A DNA stretch of 39,685 nucleotides, taken from positions 417,501 through 457,185 of the forward strand of contig JANVFP010000039.1 of assembly GCA_027919835.1 (NCBI GenBank), given 5' to 3'. The translations under genes were made by a program, and so were the position numbers. The notes beneath the pieces were generated by a model, which saw nothing but the letters and a program-made list of their open reading frames with translations, had not been told where the DNA came from and made no database searches. Positions 22,701-33,036 of this stretch are shown piece by piece. The number at the start of each line of letters is the position of its first letter. The first letter of the stretch is position 1. The stretch comes from Lentinula raphanica (Eukaryota; Basidiomycota; Agaricomycetes; Agaricales; Omphalotaceae).

Positions 22701-24167
22701 TGGCAGGCAGATGATGTCCCCTTCATCCGGCATTTTGGTCCTGGCACAGATAGCTATTCCACACAGCTGGTAAGTATAGAGATCATACCCCGTGTTCAAT
22801 GTGATGATACTGATTTCTCTGCAGGGTGAACTCGCCCACCGAGTGGTCAAGAAACTGTATAGTCTTGGCAATAAAAAGAATGACCCCGTACAAATTGGTC
22901 GTCGACTAAGGCGTGTGGAGTGGTCGCAGCATGCACTCGATCAGCGTGGCATACATACTGAGCGCCGCCGCCAGCAGGTGGTTTCGAATACAGGTGACAA
23001 CGTTACTAGTCATTATCATGTTGGCAAGACAAACAAGAAGAAAACTGATATTACCAGCGGAGATCCGGCAGCAAAGGTATCAAACTAAAATGATTCACAG
23101 CATTCCGGTGTGAGCTCATCTATCTCTTTCCAGGACTTCTGGCCGAAACTTCAGGATCATCTCTTGGGCCGTCTGATGGAGCGAGATTTTGACAGCGATA
23201 CACATGATACTTTTACTGATGAGGACCGCCAACATAACCACATTAGAGACCGCAAAGTGGTTGAGCTACAGACGTTAGGTGTCAATTACACTACCTACGA
23301 TGTTCGCAGAGATCAAGATACCATAAATCCACACAGCCATGCAGATGTTATGGTACTTTCTCCGGAAACTGGACCGGATGCTCATCCATACTGGTATGCA
23401 CACGTACTACGAATCTTTCGAGTCTGGGTTGTCTCGAACCACCCAACTGCTAGTACCGCACGTTCAGGCCCACAGGAAATGATAGTTTTGTGGGTCCGCT
23501 GGCTTGGCATTGATCCCGAACACCATTCCGGACACCAGTCTGCTCGCCTTCCCAAGATTGGCTTCGTCGATGAATCGGACCCGTGGATTCCTTGATCCTG
23601 CACATAATGCCATCTCTTGCCTGCGTTTAATGATAAACGTACGAATGGTCTTTTACAGACAACTGAGCCGACGATTGCTCGAAGACCAGGTGAAACGGAT
23701 GACTGGCAATTTTTCTATGTTGGAATGTGAGTTCCTTCGCATTGATTCATTCGTGTTATATTCAACATTTATTTGTTATACAGCTTCGTCGACCGTGACA
23801 TGTACATACGCTACTTTCCCGGAGGTGGAGTAGGACATTTAACACGTCCAGAGCTCTTCCGAAATGAGATTGAGCAATACAATACAATACAGGGGGTGAA
23901 TCCGGAGATGAAGAGGACGAACTTGAACTGGGTAGTCCCCAGCCTGCAAAGATGGTTCCTGCTCATCTGGACTCGGATATACTGGAGTCGGGCTCCGAAA
24001 ATGACCAGTCTTCATTGTCAGAAGAGGATGAGGAAGAGGACAACGAAGAGGACAACGAAGATGATGAAGATGTACCAGAAGAAGATGAGGAGGAGGAAAG
24101 TGAAGATCTAGATGGTGGGATTGACGAGGATAATTGGGAGTGGGATGACGGTTATGGATCTCTTTGA
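19730..24167 (+). pseudogene. Plavaka-type DNA transposase, many frameshifts
   Basis: Plavaka transposases move CACTA-like DNA elements in basidiomycetes. Order seen: a zinc-finger-like start (CVPTCSAGPWSNKRAATLH, then NSC) near 19744; acidic/Ser-rich linker; GRPQRNRRLPARYRDFLP near 20405; SFQLWREYPHKPSYDPDG near 20587; FHYTPFRLFQKLPSS near 21067; LYNSDAFLREHDR near 21160; KLWPVYMLFGNLSKYIR near 21303; YPRFFTYSADYPEKVLLATI spanning an intron at 21619-21675; DLGNCPCPRCLCPKA near 21698; DFMHEFELGVFK near 22024 (conserved D..HE core); FRQVPTFGFDTIR near 22192; AARDFEDLLQ; CSIPVFDGLL near 22349; DSYSTQLGELAHR; HLLGRLMERDFD; VNYTTYDVRRDQDTINP near 23283; GFLDP; FVDRDMYIRY near 23785; acidic tail ending at TGA 24167. 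Breaks: frame changes near 20890, 21020, 22705, 23583, 23608 and 23890, and a TGA at 22114. No ATG opens the zinc-finger frame. One intron (after 22297) appears to be GC-AG. The element is dead. Confidence 0.9.
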
Positions 24168-24915
24168 ATAATGTAAGATTATCCTCGCAATGACTTCTTT
24201 ACTTTGTTGCCTACCTAGCACATGCTGGCATAGCGAGCCTATATTATCCCATGATTCATACATATTGTTATGATACCTTGCAAGGAATGTAGCTGTCCTA
24301 CATGAATTCATGGAACTCTGATGATATTGTGCACTTGGTATGAGGAGTTACAATACATCGTGAGGGTCGGTATTGCTTGTGCTACAGTTATGATCGCTGT
24401 AACATTATATAACATATTAGCCACTACTAGTAACAACTACTAATTTCTGTACCGATGTTTAATCAGTTGTCACTCAATCATGATGGATATAGTCTACTCT
24501 AACCAGTATGCGTTGTCAGGAGGAAAGAGTAGGCACTGGCAGTGTGCGCAGGCTGTATAAATTTATAATATCAATACTAGCAAAAGTGACCGTTGAACAT
24601 GAGGCATTGTAAGAAGCCAGCTCACTCACAGTACATTATGACTCTGAGGGTGCCACGTCCAAATTTAATTGTTTGCGATGCTGCGCGATGGCGGGTCATC
24701 CATATGAGGCTTCGCAAGGATTATCGGAACGAGGTACGTTGCAGTACGAGGCATTGCGAGGAATATTGGACAAGGGTACAAGGCATTGCGAGGGCTATCG
24801 AGTAAGCGCACAAGGCATTGCGAGGGTGACGAGATGACATACTAGGCATCGAGAGGCGTTGAGAGGTGCTGTGAGGAATGCGAACGCAGAAATGCATGGC
24901 AGGCGCCCACTTGTT
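24168..24915. other. Spacer with short interspersed repeats
   Basis: No gene seen. The 13-bp word AGGCATTGCGAGG recurs at about 24749, 24781 and 24813 at ~32-bp spacing, with degenerate forms nearby (AGGCATCGAGAGG, GAGGCGTTGAGAGG). AT-rich DNA at 24390-24440 resembles the block before the DUF262 gene. Confidence 0.5.
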
Positions 24916-24956
24916 GCCAAGCTCTCCGCTTGTGCAGAGCTTGCGGAGAGCTTGGC
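24916..24956. repeat. Perfect 14-bp hairpin
   Basis: GCCAAGCTCTCCGC (24916-24929) is followed after a 13-nt spacer by its exact reverse complement (24943-24956). The stem is GC-rich and would fold stably in RNA or as a cruciform. It could be a terminator, a foldback remnant or a transposon end; no flanking duplication was seen. Confidence 0.8.
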
Positions 24957-25116
24957 ATTGAGCAGAACCAATCATATCGAATGTTTTACACGTTCAACAT
25001 GAAACTGCGAAGTCCCATATGAATTCAATATGAAGAAACAAGTAAATATCAAAAATCGGCAAATCCTTCCAAGTTTTCCCCTTCACCTCCGTCCTCACCA
25101 TGATTATTCTGGTCCC

Positions 25117-25244
25117 AACTCGTCTTCGACTTCAATGATATCACCGGTGCCCTCTTCCCCTTCCTCATCCTCATCCTCTGAACTCGTCTTCGACTTCAAT
25201 GATATCACCGGTGCCCTCTTCCCCTTCCTTATCCTCATCCTCTG
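25117..25244. repeat. 64-bp tandem duplication
   Basis: Two head-to-tail copies (25117-25180 and 25181-25244) differing at about four positions, each containing CTTCAATGATATCACCGGTG and a CCTCTTCCCCTTCCT tract. On the minus strand each can be read as an acidic peptide (EGEEGTGDIIEVED), and an open frame runs from an ATG near 25304 through the first of them, so this may be the acidic tail of a lost gene. The unit is not a multiple of three, so duplication breaks the frame. Confidence 0.85.
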
Positions 25245-25546
25245 TTGTAGCAGCCAGAGTCCGTCGTTTGATATTTCTGAATGTGAGCGAGTGGAGCCGA
25301 TACATTTTCTTTGATGGTTCGATATACCACGGCCTTAATCAAAGGGTTCACCACAGGTTTTGCAAAGGACTTTGGGCATTGAACGAATTTGAGATAGGAC
25401 AAGTTGATTGAATTGTAACTGAGACGAGCGTTAAACTACTGGCCTCAGTAGCTTACATAACCTTTGATCAAACTTGTCGTGACTTGGTATTTAAGCGCTG
25501 TTTCGTAAAGACTAAGCGCTCATCAACTCTTCCTCTTACTATCACC

Positions 25547-26967
25547 ATGCCATCCCAAAAACGAACCAGCAAGAAGCTCAAGCCATCTCAAACTGTGCAA
25601 AAGAAGGCTCGAATGTCTTCACAAGATCATTCTCAACCCCGAAAACCCAAGCCTCCAGTAATTATACGCTCCGACACCGAAAGCTCAAGTAAATCCTCAA
25701 GCGACTCGGAATCTTCAGAATCCTCTAGTAGCGAGAGCGACTCAAACAGTATCCTCATCTGATACTCTACCTAGCTCCAGCGCTGCACCTAATGAAGAAG
25801 CACCACCGCCAAAGAGGAAAAGTACAGTGCGGGTCATCCGATCAAGGTATGTATTGTAATCTCTTATCTCCTCAATTCCTGACTGTTCTTTTTACAGAAC
25901 GCGACACATAGATCCTATGGACAAGGTCGGCCGCTGGGCCATTTGCTCTATCGATGCCTTTCTCAATGTACAGGCCATTGAGGCGACCAAGCTTGAGTCA
26001 CTCGAGAATGATTTTGAGTATGTATCCATTATTTTACATCACTGTTTCTAATTCTTCTAGGCCGGATGATGCGGACAAACTGTTCCTCAAAGCTTGGGAC
26101 TAGCTTGTAGCTGTGGCACCAGTAATTGAAAAGCTGTTGAAGAAGGCGCATACGGAGAAGGGCCAGCTTAAGTATGCTGATCCTCTTAACAAAGTGAGTA
26201 CTACTTCTCTATGCATAAAATCTTCACTGAATAAGTCTAGATATCTCGAAGTATTCTGAGACAGTACCACACGAGTGTCATCCGTCGGGAGATAATTGAC
26301 TTTATTTCATTTGATGATGAACCACTTGCCAAGCACCCGAAATCTCTTCGTGGCATTAACCACCCAGCAACTCTTCGTCTTATCATTCCTCACCGCTATC
26401 GTGATAAGGTTGATGATCTCGAGTGAGCATACATTCTATTACTGTGCATATATCTTCTTATCCCATTATAGGTCTGTCCAAAAGCTTCAGAACGGTAGCA
26501 CCACTATCCGAGCGACTGATCGGCCGGCGTTCCTCTACAACGAAGAGCAAGTCAATGACGACAACATTGAAGATGGTCTATTTACAGGTCCTATCGTATT
26601 GCAGGTATGTTGTCACTTCGTCCTGTTGCTGCTTTCTATCTGAGTTCTACAGGTGTTCTATGCAATTTTCCTTGGTCTCGGCTCTGCTACATACAACTGG
26701 CGAATATCGGAAGAATTCAATCGCAGCACGGCATGAGAAAGGTAACCAGGAGAAACATCGCATATGTACAGGTACGTTTCATTACTCTTTTTGTTCATGA
26801 ACTGATATTTGCATTAGAACCGCTTTGCACTTTCAGCGGTTGAGAAATGGAACATACCGGACGGTCATTCTGACTATCAAGTTTTCTACAATGAGATCGT
26901 CGATTTCTTTGAGGAATACCCTGAAGACAAACAGTCGGTTCTGACCTTGAATTTCTGGAACAAGTAA
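25547..26967 (+). pseudogene. DUF6698-like protein gene, frameshifted, copy B
   Basis: Same exon order and the same two frame breaks as the gene at 8515-9935. It carries one further lesion: CAG to TAG in the AWDQLVAV block (position 26101-26103), giving AWD-stop. Other changes include a V-to-D codon change in the PVDADKL block and silent or intron substitutions. ATG and N-terminal MPSQKRTSKKLKPSQ are kept. A separate product from this copy would be shorter still; copy B is the more decayed of the pair. Confidence 0.6.
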
Positions 26968-27738
26968 CAGCGCTTGTTTCTGATTCGCTTCCAGGGAAGT
27001 TTTTGGACGTAAAGATGGTTTAGCCTCTCGCTGCCTCTCGCTGGTCGTATCCGTGTCGGAGATAGTGTTCCAAGATGGTGAGAAGATTTTCTCCTTCATC
27101 TGACAAGTATCGAAGAAGATATAGCCTGATATAGCTTTTTGAATGCCGCAAGGGTTTAGCTGGCCTGAAGACTGCCGATGCCAACACATCAGACCTACTA
27201 CTACTGATACTCATTGTATCCCCCTCCGCTTTCATCCCCCCTGCAGTCTACCTTCCTCTTTGGCCGGGTTGAGATCGCTGCAGACGGGGCTGTTAGTGCC
27301 GGCTGTTCCTATTTGGGACCCCACCAGTGTGGTGGAGCCGTGTTTATTCTACATTTTCTTAGTTTGTGTTTTCATTCGTGGTCTCTGTATTCAATGCTCT
27401 CTTTATTGCTTTCATGTGTGCTCTCGTCTGCGTATTGCGTTATGTATATCATTGCTTGTTGTGTGATTAATCAAATGATATGCTATTTGTCAATCGATTA
27501 TAGTGATTAAATCCAATGTGAACGGTACATTAGATATAGGCAGTACAATGTCAAGCACAACACCCCTTGCACTTCCTTGTAAGGTTGTAAGGAAAGACCG
27601 CCTCGCGAGGATGCTCGAACCTTGTGGCTACCACGAGGATTTCTCGCGCGCGAGGCTCTTGGCAGCGCGAGGGACTGAGCCTTACAATGCGTTACAATTC
27701 ACCGTAACCCGTTACATTTTCTGGTCGGTTTTGCTGAT
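26968..27738. other. 3' noncoding part of duplicated segment B
   Basis: Equivalent of 9936-10706 with two substitutions seen (near 27609 and 27679). No gene. Confidence 0.5.
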
Positions 27739-28900
27739 TCGGACAACGATAGAACGGGTAAGTACAACAGATATAAATTTGACAAGTCAAGACACACTTC
27801 GTCAGCGCTGCCTGTTATCAAAAGGTCTTCATCTGCGGGAACGAAAGCGAATTTCTCGATTGTGAGCTTGTATTTTGGTGACTGGACCGCCAGGAGACCT
27901 CAAATCCCATCTTTGATCACAACACTGTTAGCGACCCAATGTCTAGAAGATCCCATTCGCGGACCGCATAGGCATCTTATCGTCTCCAACACTTGCGAAA
28001 AGATGATCCTTCTTCGGGTGCCAATCGACATCATTGACTACCGAAGTATGTCCTCTGAACATCGTTGTCGGTGGGATGGCGGTGTTTTCCTTGCTGTAAG
28101 CTTGGACATCCCTATCCACCGAGAGAGCCTTTCAGCGAACAGAAGCAGAACACCGTTCTATAAACATACTAGTAGCATACAGTCATATCCTTCGACGCGC
28201 CTAATATATGTCCTGCCTGGTAGGGATCCCAGGCCAAGACATACCTTGAAACACGAAACATGTTGAAAATCAAAAACAGGACTCACGGTGAAGCACACTC
28301 ACTATTCTTTGGTGTGCATAACTGAACGAATATCCGGCTTCGACACCCCATCCGGCTCAGATACCATCGTATGCTTCGTCCCATCAAACACTGATACTTC
28401 TCCCGTCACCGCTTGAGTGGCCAGCAGATCAAGATTCTGAGGCATGTAACGCGCACGGTTGACTCCTCCCGGATGGGTGATCGATCTTCTGAGCTATCCG
28501 CATCCGAGTCGAGGGCGGAATGGTATAACCACCTAGCTCTCCACGATGGTCATGGTAGTATTCGTGATAGAAAATGTCAGAGTGAGGAGCGATATCGCGG
28601 TCGGGATGGAGACGGTGTAGAGACGGTGACGATTTGGAGATATTCTTGAGCTTGACCGGACGTGTGCGTGCCCAGGAGGAGACTATGAATGGTGTAGTCT
28701 TCTCCGGAAGGTTGAGCTAGGCATACTAAATCTCGGAAAACATTTGATTAGAAAAACTTTGCTGACGTTTCTTTGTCCGGGAACAACTGGCAAATTAAAC
28801 TTGGCCAGTCCAGTGCATGCAAAGTGCATGAGTGATGACTCCAAAATCATGTAGATATCTAGTATGTTTTCTTCCTGAAAAATATGGGGGTTTTGTCTAC
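27739..28900 (-). pseudogene. MSI1: RBBP4/MSI1-type WD40 histone-chaperone relic, 3' truncated
   Basis: RBBP4/MSI1-like WD40 proteins bind histone H4 in chromatin assembly (CAF-1), deacetylase and acetyltransferase (HAT-B) complexes. On the minus strand, in order: VITHAL then LDWPSLICQLFPDKE near 28830-28755 (with a three-residue insertion), DYTIHSLLLGTHTSGQAQ near 28700-28650, ELGGYTIPPSTRMRIAQKID near 28535-28475, ARYMPQ-like YMPQNLDLL with TGEVSVFDGTKH near 28425-28360, GVSKPDIRSVMHTKE near 28345-28315, YVLAWDPYQAGHILGASKDM near 28240-28185, FRGHTSVVNDVDWHPKKDH near 28062-28005, ASVGDDKM, WDLRSPGGPVT near 27905-27875, and EDLLITGSADE near 27825-27798. Frames change repeatedly and stops interrupt, but GT..AG introns remain (for example GTGAGTG.. 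near 28300). The last two WD repeats and C-terminus are missing: the relic ends exactly at the right border of duplicated segment B. It could be the HAT2 rather than the MSI1 paralogue. Confidence 0.85.
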
Positions 28901-29319
28901 GTAAGGAGCGACGCGTACGAACCAAAATTATTTGAAGAATGAGATGTCAATTGATCTATCAAAAATCACTTAGTGTATCAGTTGATCTTCCTCCTTGACA
29001 GCATGAGGCGCGATCGCCAATGTTGACGAACCCTTTCTCACGATTAGCGCACAAGCGCTTATTGCTCTCAAATGCTATACGGATGAACGATTGTACTTAT
29101 ACCACTGTGAGCTATCTACGCCCAGATTATCTGACTATGCATTGGTACTATCACTGTCGTTTTGCATTTTGCATCAATCACAATCAACCCAATTGACAAA
29201 GGAGTGTATTCGGTTGCTTCGGTCAAGCGCGACAATGACTCATTGTACATGTCACCCTGTGACCTATAAACAGAACGGCGAACGCGCTTGGTCACAAATT
29301 CTTTTTACTCCAAACCACG
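28901..29319. other. Spacer between divergent MSI1 and RPA1 relics
   Basis: About 400 bp with no other gene. It would hold the two former promoters if both genes were once transcribed from here. A CTATAAACAG stretch near 29260 lies 55-60 bp before the RPA1 ATG and is a fair TATA candidate. Confidence 0.4.
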
Positions 29320-31592
29320 ATGAGCTTTCAACTCGACACGGGCATTTGCCAACAAATTAACAGCCCTACCTTCAACGACGATGAACTTCGTGATCGTTCT
29401 CTTACGCTTCAAGTGGTATCCTTGAAAAAAGTTGGTAAACACCAGGAGGATACGCATCTTCCCTCTGATCGTTACCGTATCGTTTTGTCGGACGGCGCGC
29501 ATTTACTACAAGCCGTATTAGCGACTCAGCTCAATGATATGGTGGTAGAAGGAAATCTCAAGAAATACACCGTAGTTTGTGTAGAGAGGCTGTCTTGTAG
29601 TTATATGCAAGGAAGGCGGTTAGCGACGCGTCATTTCAGTCGTGGTTAAGTCACTCAATTTGTAATACAGTCTGGTGATTGTCGTGCGCCTACGAATCCT
29701 TGGACAAGAGAATGAGAAGATTGGTGAACCAGTTCTTGTAGAAACAAATGCAAATTCGGAAGCTCCGACTCCTGCGGTCGAAACCCCTCTTCGGCGACAG
29801 CCTTCTGCTCAATCCACTTCCATCACCAATATTCCAGCACTATCTGTCTGTCCTCCTCCCAGAGGGGCAACTGGCTTCCTATCGAGGGTCTTGGTCCTTA
29901 TCAAAACTATTGGACGATCAAAGCAAGAATTACTCAAAAGTCAGAACTCAAATCGTATTCGAATGCCCGCGGGGCAAGGTATTTAACGTGACTTTTATGG
30001 ATGAAACGGGTGAAATCAGAGCCACCGCGTTCAACGCTATCGCCGACAACCTTTACCCCAAATTGGAGGAAGGGAAGGTCTACTACGTCTCTAAAGGAAA
30101 AGTCAACCTCGCGAAGAAAAAATTCTCCAATGTCCAAAATGACTTTGAGATCACTCTAGAGGCTAAATCCGAGATTGAAGAGGTATGATTTGCCTATGTG
30201 CAACGCTTCTTTATCTGAGCATATCTATTACAGTGTCTGGAAACGTCAAATCTTCCTATGATCAAGTATAGCTTCGTAACCTTGCAGGAGTTGCAAAAGT
30301 TGCCTAAAGACTCTACTTGTGGTACGTACGCCTAATCGTACAGGTATTAAGTGGTCTCATTGCCTAGCAGATGTAATCGCCATCCTGAATAACTACGGCG
30401 ATGTTTCTGAGATCACTTCTCGAGCCACTAGTCGCACTGTTAGCATTTCGAATCATTGAGAATGCTCGCGTAATTATCTAACTGCAACCTCGTCTTTGCA
30501 GATGAAGAAGAGAGAATTGACACTGGTCGATCAATCTGGGTTTTCAACAAGGTTGACTCTCTGGGGCAACCAAGCTGAGAATTTCAGCCCTGATGAACAA
30601 AGCCCGGTGATTGCTTTTAAGGGTTCAAAGTCGGCGATTATGGAGGTCAGTGTGTTGTTCATCGATAGAGAATCATTCGGCTGAATTCTCTTCGCTCTAA
30701 CAGGACGCTCGCTTGGAATGGTAGCGAGTGCGACCATGACCCAAAATCCAGATATCCCAGAATCGCATGCTCTCCGAGGCTGGTACGACTCAGCTGGCAG
30801 TAAATCGACCTTCCAATCCTATAGTGTCGCAAACGGATTGTTCACTGGATCAAGCGGAGCCGGGTTCAATCGCTCAGCGATCAAATCCCTCCTCGAAATG
30901 GAGCTAGAAGCCAACCGAATTCCCGACTCGGACGAGAAACCGGTCTATTTTCTCTACTAGGCGATGTTGATGTACATCAGATGTGAGAACATCGCTTATC
31001 CAGCGTGCGAGACCTGTAAGAGGAAGGTTGTGAGGATGGGGGCTCGTGGATGTGATAAGTGCGACAAATTATTGAGTCGCCCTACTTACAGGTATACCAA
31101 TGTCTGTTATATTCTCATCCAGTATGGTCTCCTTTCACAGGTACACTTGTCATTCGCTGTTTCTGATCACACAGGTCAAGCCTGGTTCCAAGGGTCAACG
31201 ATGTCGGCAATACACTCTTTGGAAAATCTGCAAATGAAATCATTGAGATCAAGGTAGGTTGAGGTCCAATTGGACATATTATCATGCGACTGATGGATTT
31301 GTCCAGACAGCGATGACCCAATACAATTCATTTTGGCAAGGCCTGCGCAAGTCGTACAACTTTGTGCTTCGCGTGAAACGCGACAACTATAATGTTCGCG
31401 TGGCCAAGACTTGATCTTCGTCTGACTTCTGATGTCTATTGACGTTAGGGCAACACCCGTATCAGGTATGGGGTTGTTTGTATCTTGCCATTGAACTACA
31501 AGGAAGAATGCGAAGTCCTGCTGAACTTGATGGACACCCCTTGGGGTCAACAGGAATTGAAAATGGAGCCGAACGAGATGACGGTGTACTGA
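29320..31592 (+). pseudogene. RFA1: Replication protein A large subunit (RPA1) gene with frameshifts
   Basis: RPA1 is the largest subunit of the single-strand DNA-binding complex in replication and repair. Start MSFQLDTGICQQI at 29320 is typical of fungal RPA1. Blocks in order: DRYRIVLSDGAHLLQAVLAT (N-terminal OB fold), LRILGQENEKIGEPV, PIEGLGPYQNYWTIKARIT and QKSELKSYSNARG near 29870-29965 (OB-A), NVTFMDETGEIRATAFNAI, KKFSNVQNDFEITLE, ILNNYGDVSEITSRATSRT, KKRELTLVDQSGFSTRLTLW (OB-B), GRSLGMVASATMTQNPDIPE, a CX2C..CX2C zinc ribbon (YPACETCKRK .. GCDKCDK) near 31000-31065, SDHTGQAWFQG and NTRIRYGV, ending at TGA 31592. Introns are kept (29619-29670, 30183-30233, 30322-30370, 30439-30501, 30646-30703 and more). 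Lesions: single-base frame slips near 29868, 29972, 30630 and 31195 and a TAG at 30958. Length is near full. If this were the only RPA1 in the genome, the slips would have to be sequence errors. Confidence 0.92.
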
Positions 31593-32634
31593 ATACTACA
31601 GAACGGTTTCTGTACCATAGTCCTTGTTTATAGTGTGTCTGCCTTATATTTTGTACTCGATATTTGAACTCGTTGGTTTTTCGTTGAAATCGAAGTGGAA
31701 AGGAAACTGGACTGTCGCGAATGCCTGTCGTGCAAAATCTCAACTGAATAAACAAGAGAACAAGTTTTGATTGGTTGACTATGCTACATTATGTAGTAAG
31801 TACACTACTTATACCTCGTCAACTCGTTTCGAAACTCACCGAAATATGATATTACAAAACAGAACTACAGACTGAGAAATGAAGAAAATGTGAGATCACT
31901 TCTAGAGTCCATCTGCCCCAGTACTAGTGGATGATTTCGACTTTGAGCTCCCTCAATATGACCAGGTGACAAAATGATCATGACTCGAATGCCAAATGGT
32001 CAAACCAATTCAGATTCTCCACTGTCGTCGAGACTCGAAACCAGTTCTTCATTGCCGTGTAGAATGAACGTGAGCACAACTGAGGAGTGTGGGATCTGGT
32101 CTGGATGTGTGTGCAGGATCGATGAAGTCTGGGACTCTAGGTTTGCCCATGAAGACGTAGGAGACACCAGTGCTTAGAAAGCACATGGGGTCGAAGGCAA
32201 GATCCTTGAAGAAATTCAAGGTAACCTCGACCAGCGCTTGGGAAATGCACTGGTTCGACGTGAAGATCCTGGACGGAACCAAGGTAGCCTTGGAGTCATG
32301 ATGAGTAAGTGAGTGAGTTGTGTCCCAGAAAGACCAGACGGAAAATTTTACCCAAATGATTCATCCGGAGCAGACTCGGCGTCCAAAAGTAGTGAGATGA
32401 TGAGTGTGCCAGTGACAAAACTGAAAGAGCGAGGGTAGCGGGCTTTGCCGCATGCTGGCCCTAAATGAATTATGGTGGTAGTGGTGGTGGTGGTGCACGG
32501 TGTACAAGGGTGTACATACTACAGAGCGATGTGCGTTTCGGTGCGAAAAGGCCCGACTCGGCTTACATCGGCTGATTTCGGTATTGACATGTTCGACGTC
32601 TGATTTTCTTTTCTCTTCTCCTACTACTAGTACG
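31593..32634. other. Long region without a supported gene
   Basis: No gene recognised. A stretch at about 31796-31872 (TATACCTCGTCAACTCG then TTTCGAAACT) resembles one at 36440-36490 (TATACCTCCTCAATTCG then TTTCAAAACT), marking a dispersed repeat. A GGTGGTAGTGGTGGTGGTGG microsatellite lies near 32473-32495. Confidence 0.45.
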
Positions 32635-32822
32635 ATGCCCAACTGCTTCTGTCAAAGGTGTAAAGGAGCACAAGTCTCCTCGAGAACTCTTCGGCCTCAT
32701 ATACCAATGTTTGCACAATGGAAAGCTGCAACCACATGTCAAAACTCGGGTAGCTTGTCTTCTGACGAAGAGGACGAAAGTGAGGACACAGACAAGGATA
32801 TTAACTTTTAGTAAGGAGCAGG

Positions 32823-33036
32823 GAGAGTCAGCAGGGGAAGATGATCGAGCTACGAAACGACCTCGTATTGTAAGTAAACGGCCGCTTCACATCTTTTTTA
32901 CTGGACTCAGCTAGTCGAATACGCAAGGCTTCATCCGCTCGGGGTTCGCTTCGCTCACCCCTCGCTCTTTCTCTCACTGAGAGTCAGCAGGGGAAGATGA
33001 TCGAGCTACGAAACGACCTCGTATTGTAAGTAAACG
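32823..33036. repeat. 58-bp exact direct repeat with 98-bp spacer
   Basis: 32823-32880 and 32979-33036 are identical (both from GAGAGTCAGCAGG to GTAAGTAAACG). The 98-bp spacer (32881-32978) contains GGTTCGCTTCGCTCACCCC, a word like the GCTTCGCTTCGCTCGCAA ends at 37780 and 38383. The repeat ends in a possible GTAAGT splice donor. Confidence 0.9.

Larger units (their letters stand above)
25305..27738 (+). repeat. Duplicated 2.4-kb segment, copy B
   Basis: Same-strand copy of 8309-10706. Body 25515-27738 aligns without indels; the upstream 210 bp differ strongly and are about 35 bp longer, including CTTTGATCAAACTTGTCG and GGTATTTAAGCGCTG, which are missing in copy A. The right end (27738) abuts the truncated RBBP4/MSI1 relic directly, and the left end abuts the acidic-tail tandem repeat. 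Confidence 0.95.

Noticed and set aside
23952..24167. Separate acidic protein gene at the end of the Plavaka relic
   Set aside because: It is the acidic C-terminal tail of the transposase, detached only by a frame slip near 23890.
24741..24830. CRISPR-like spaced repeat (AGGCATTGCGAGG)
   Set aside because: The repeats are 13 bp, degenerate and irregular, in a eukaryotic context; simple interspersed repeat.
8309..27738. LTR retrotransposon formed by the two identical segments acting as LTRs
   Set aside because: The segments carry their own spliced gene, lack TG..CA ends and target duplications, and no gag/pol lies between them.
29934..30137. Minus-strand ORF inside the RPA1 relic
   Set aside because: Shadow of the conserved RPA1 plus-strand blocks.
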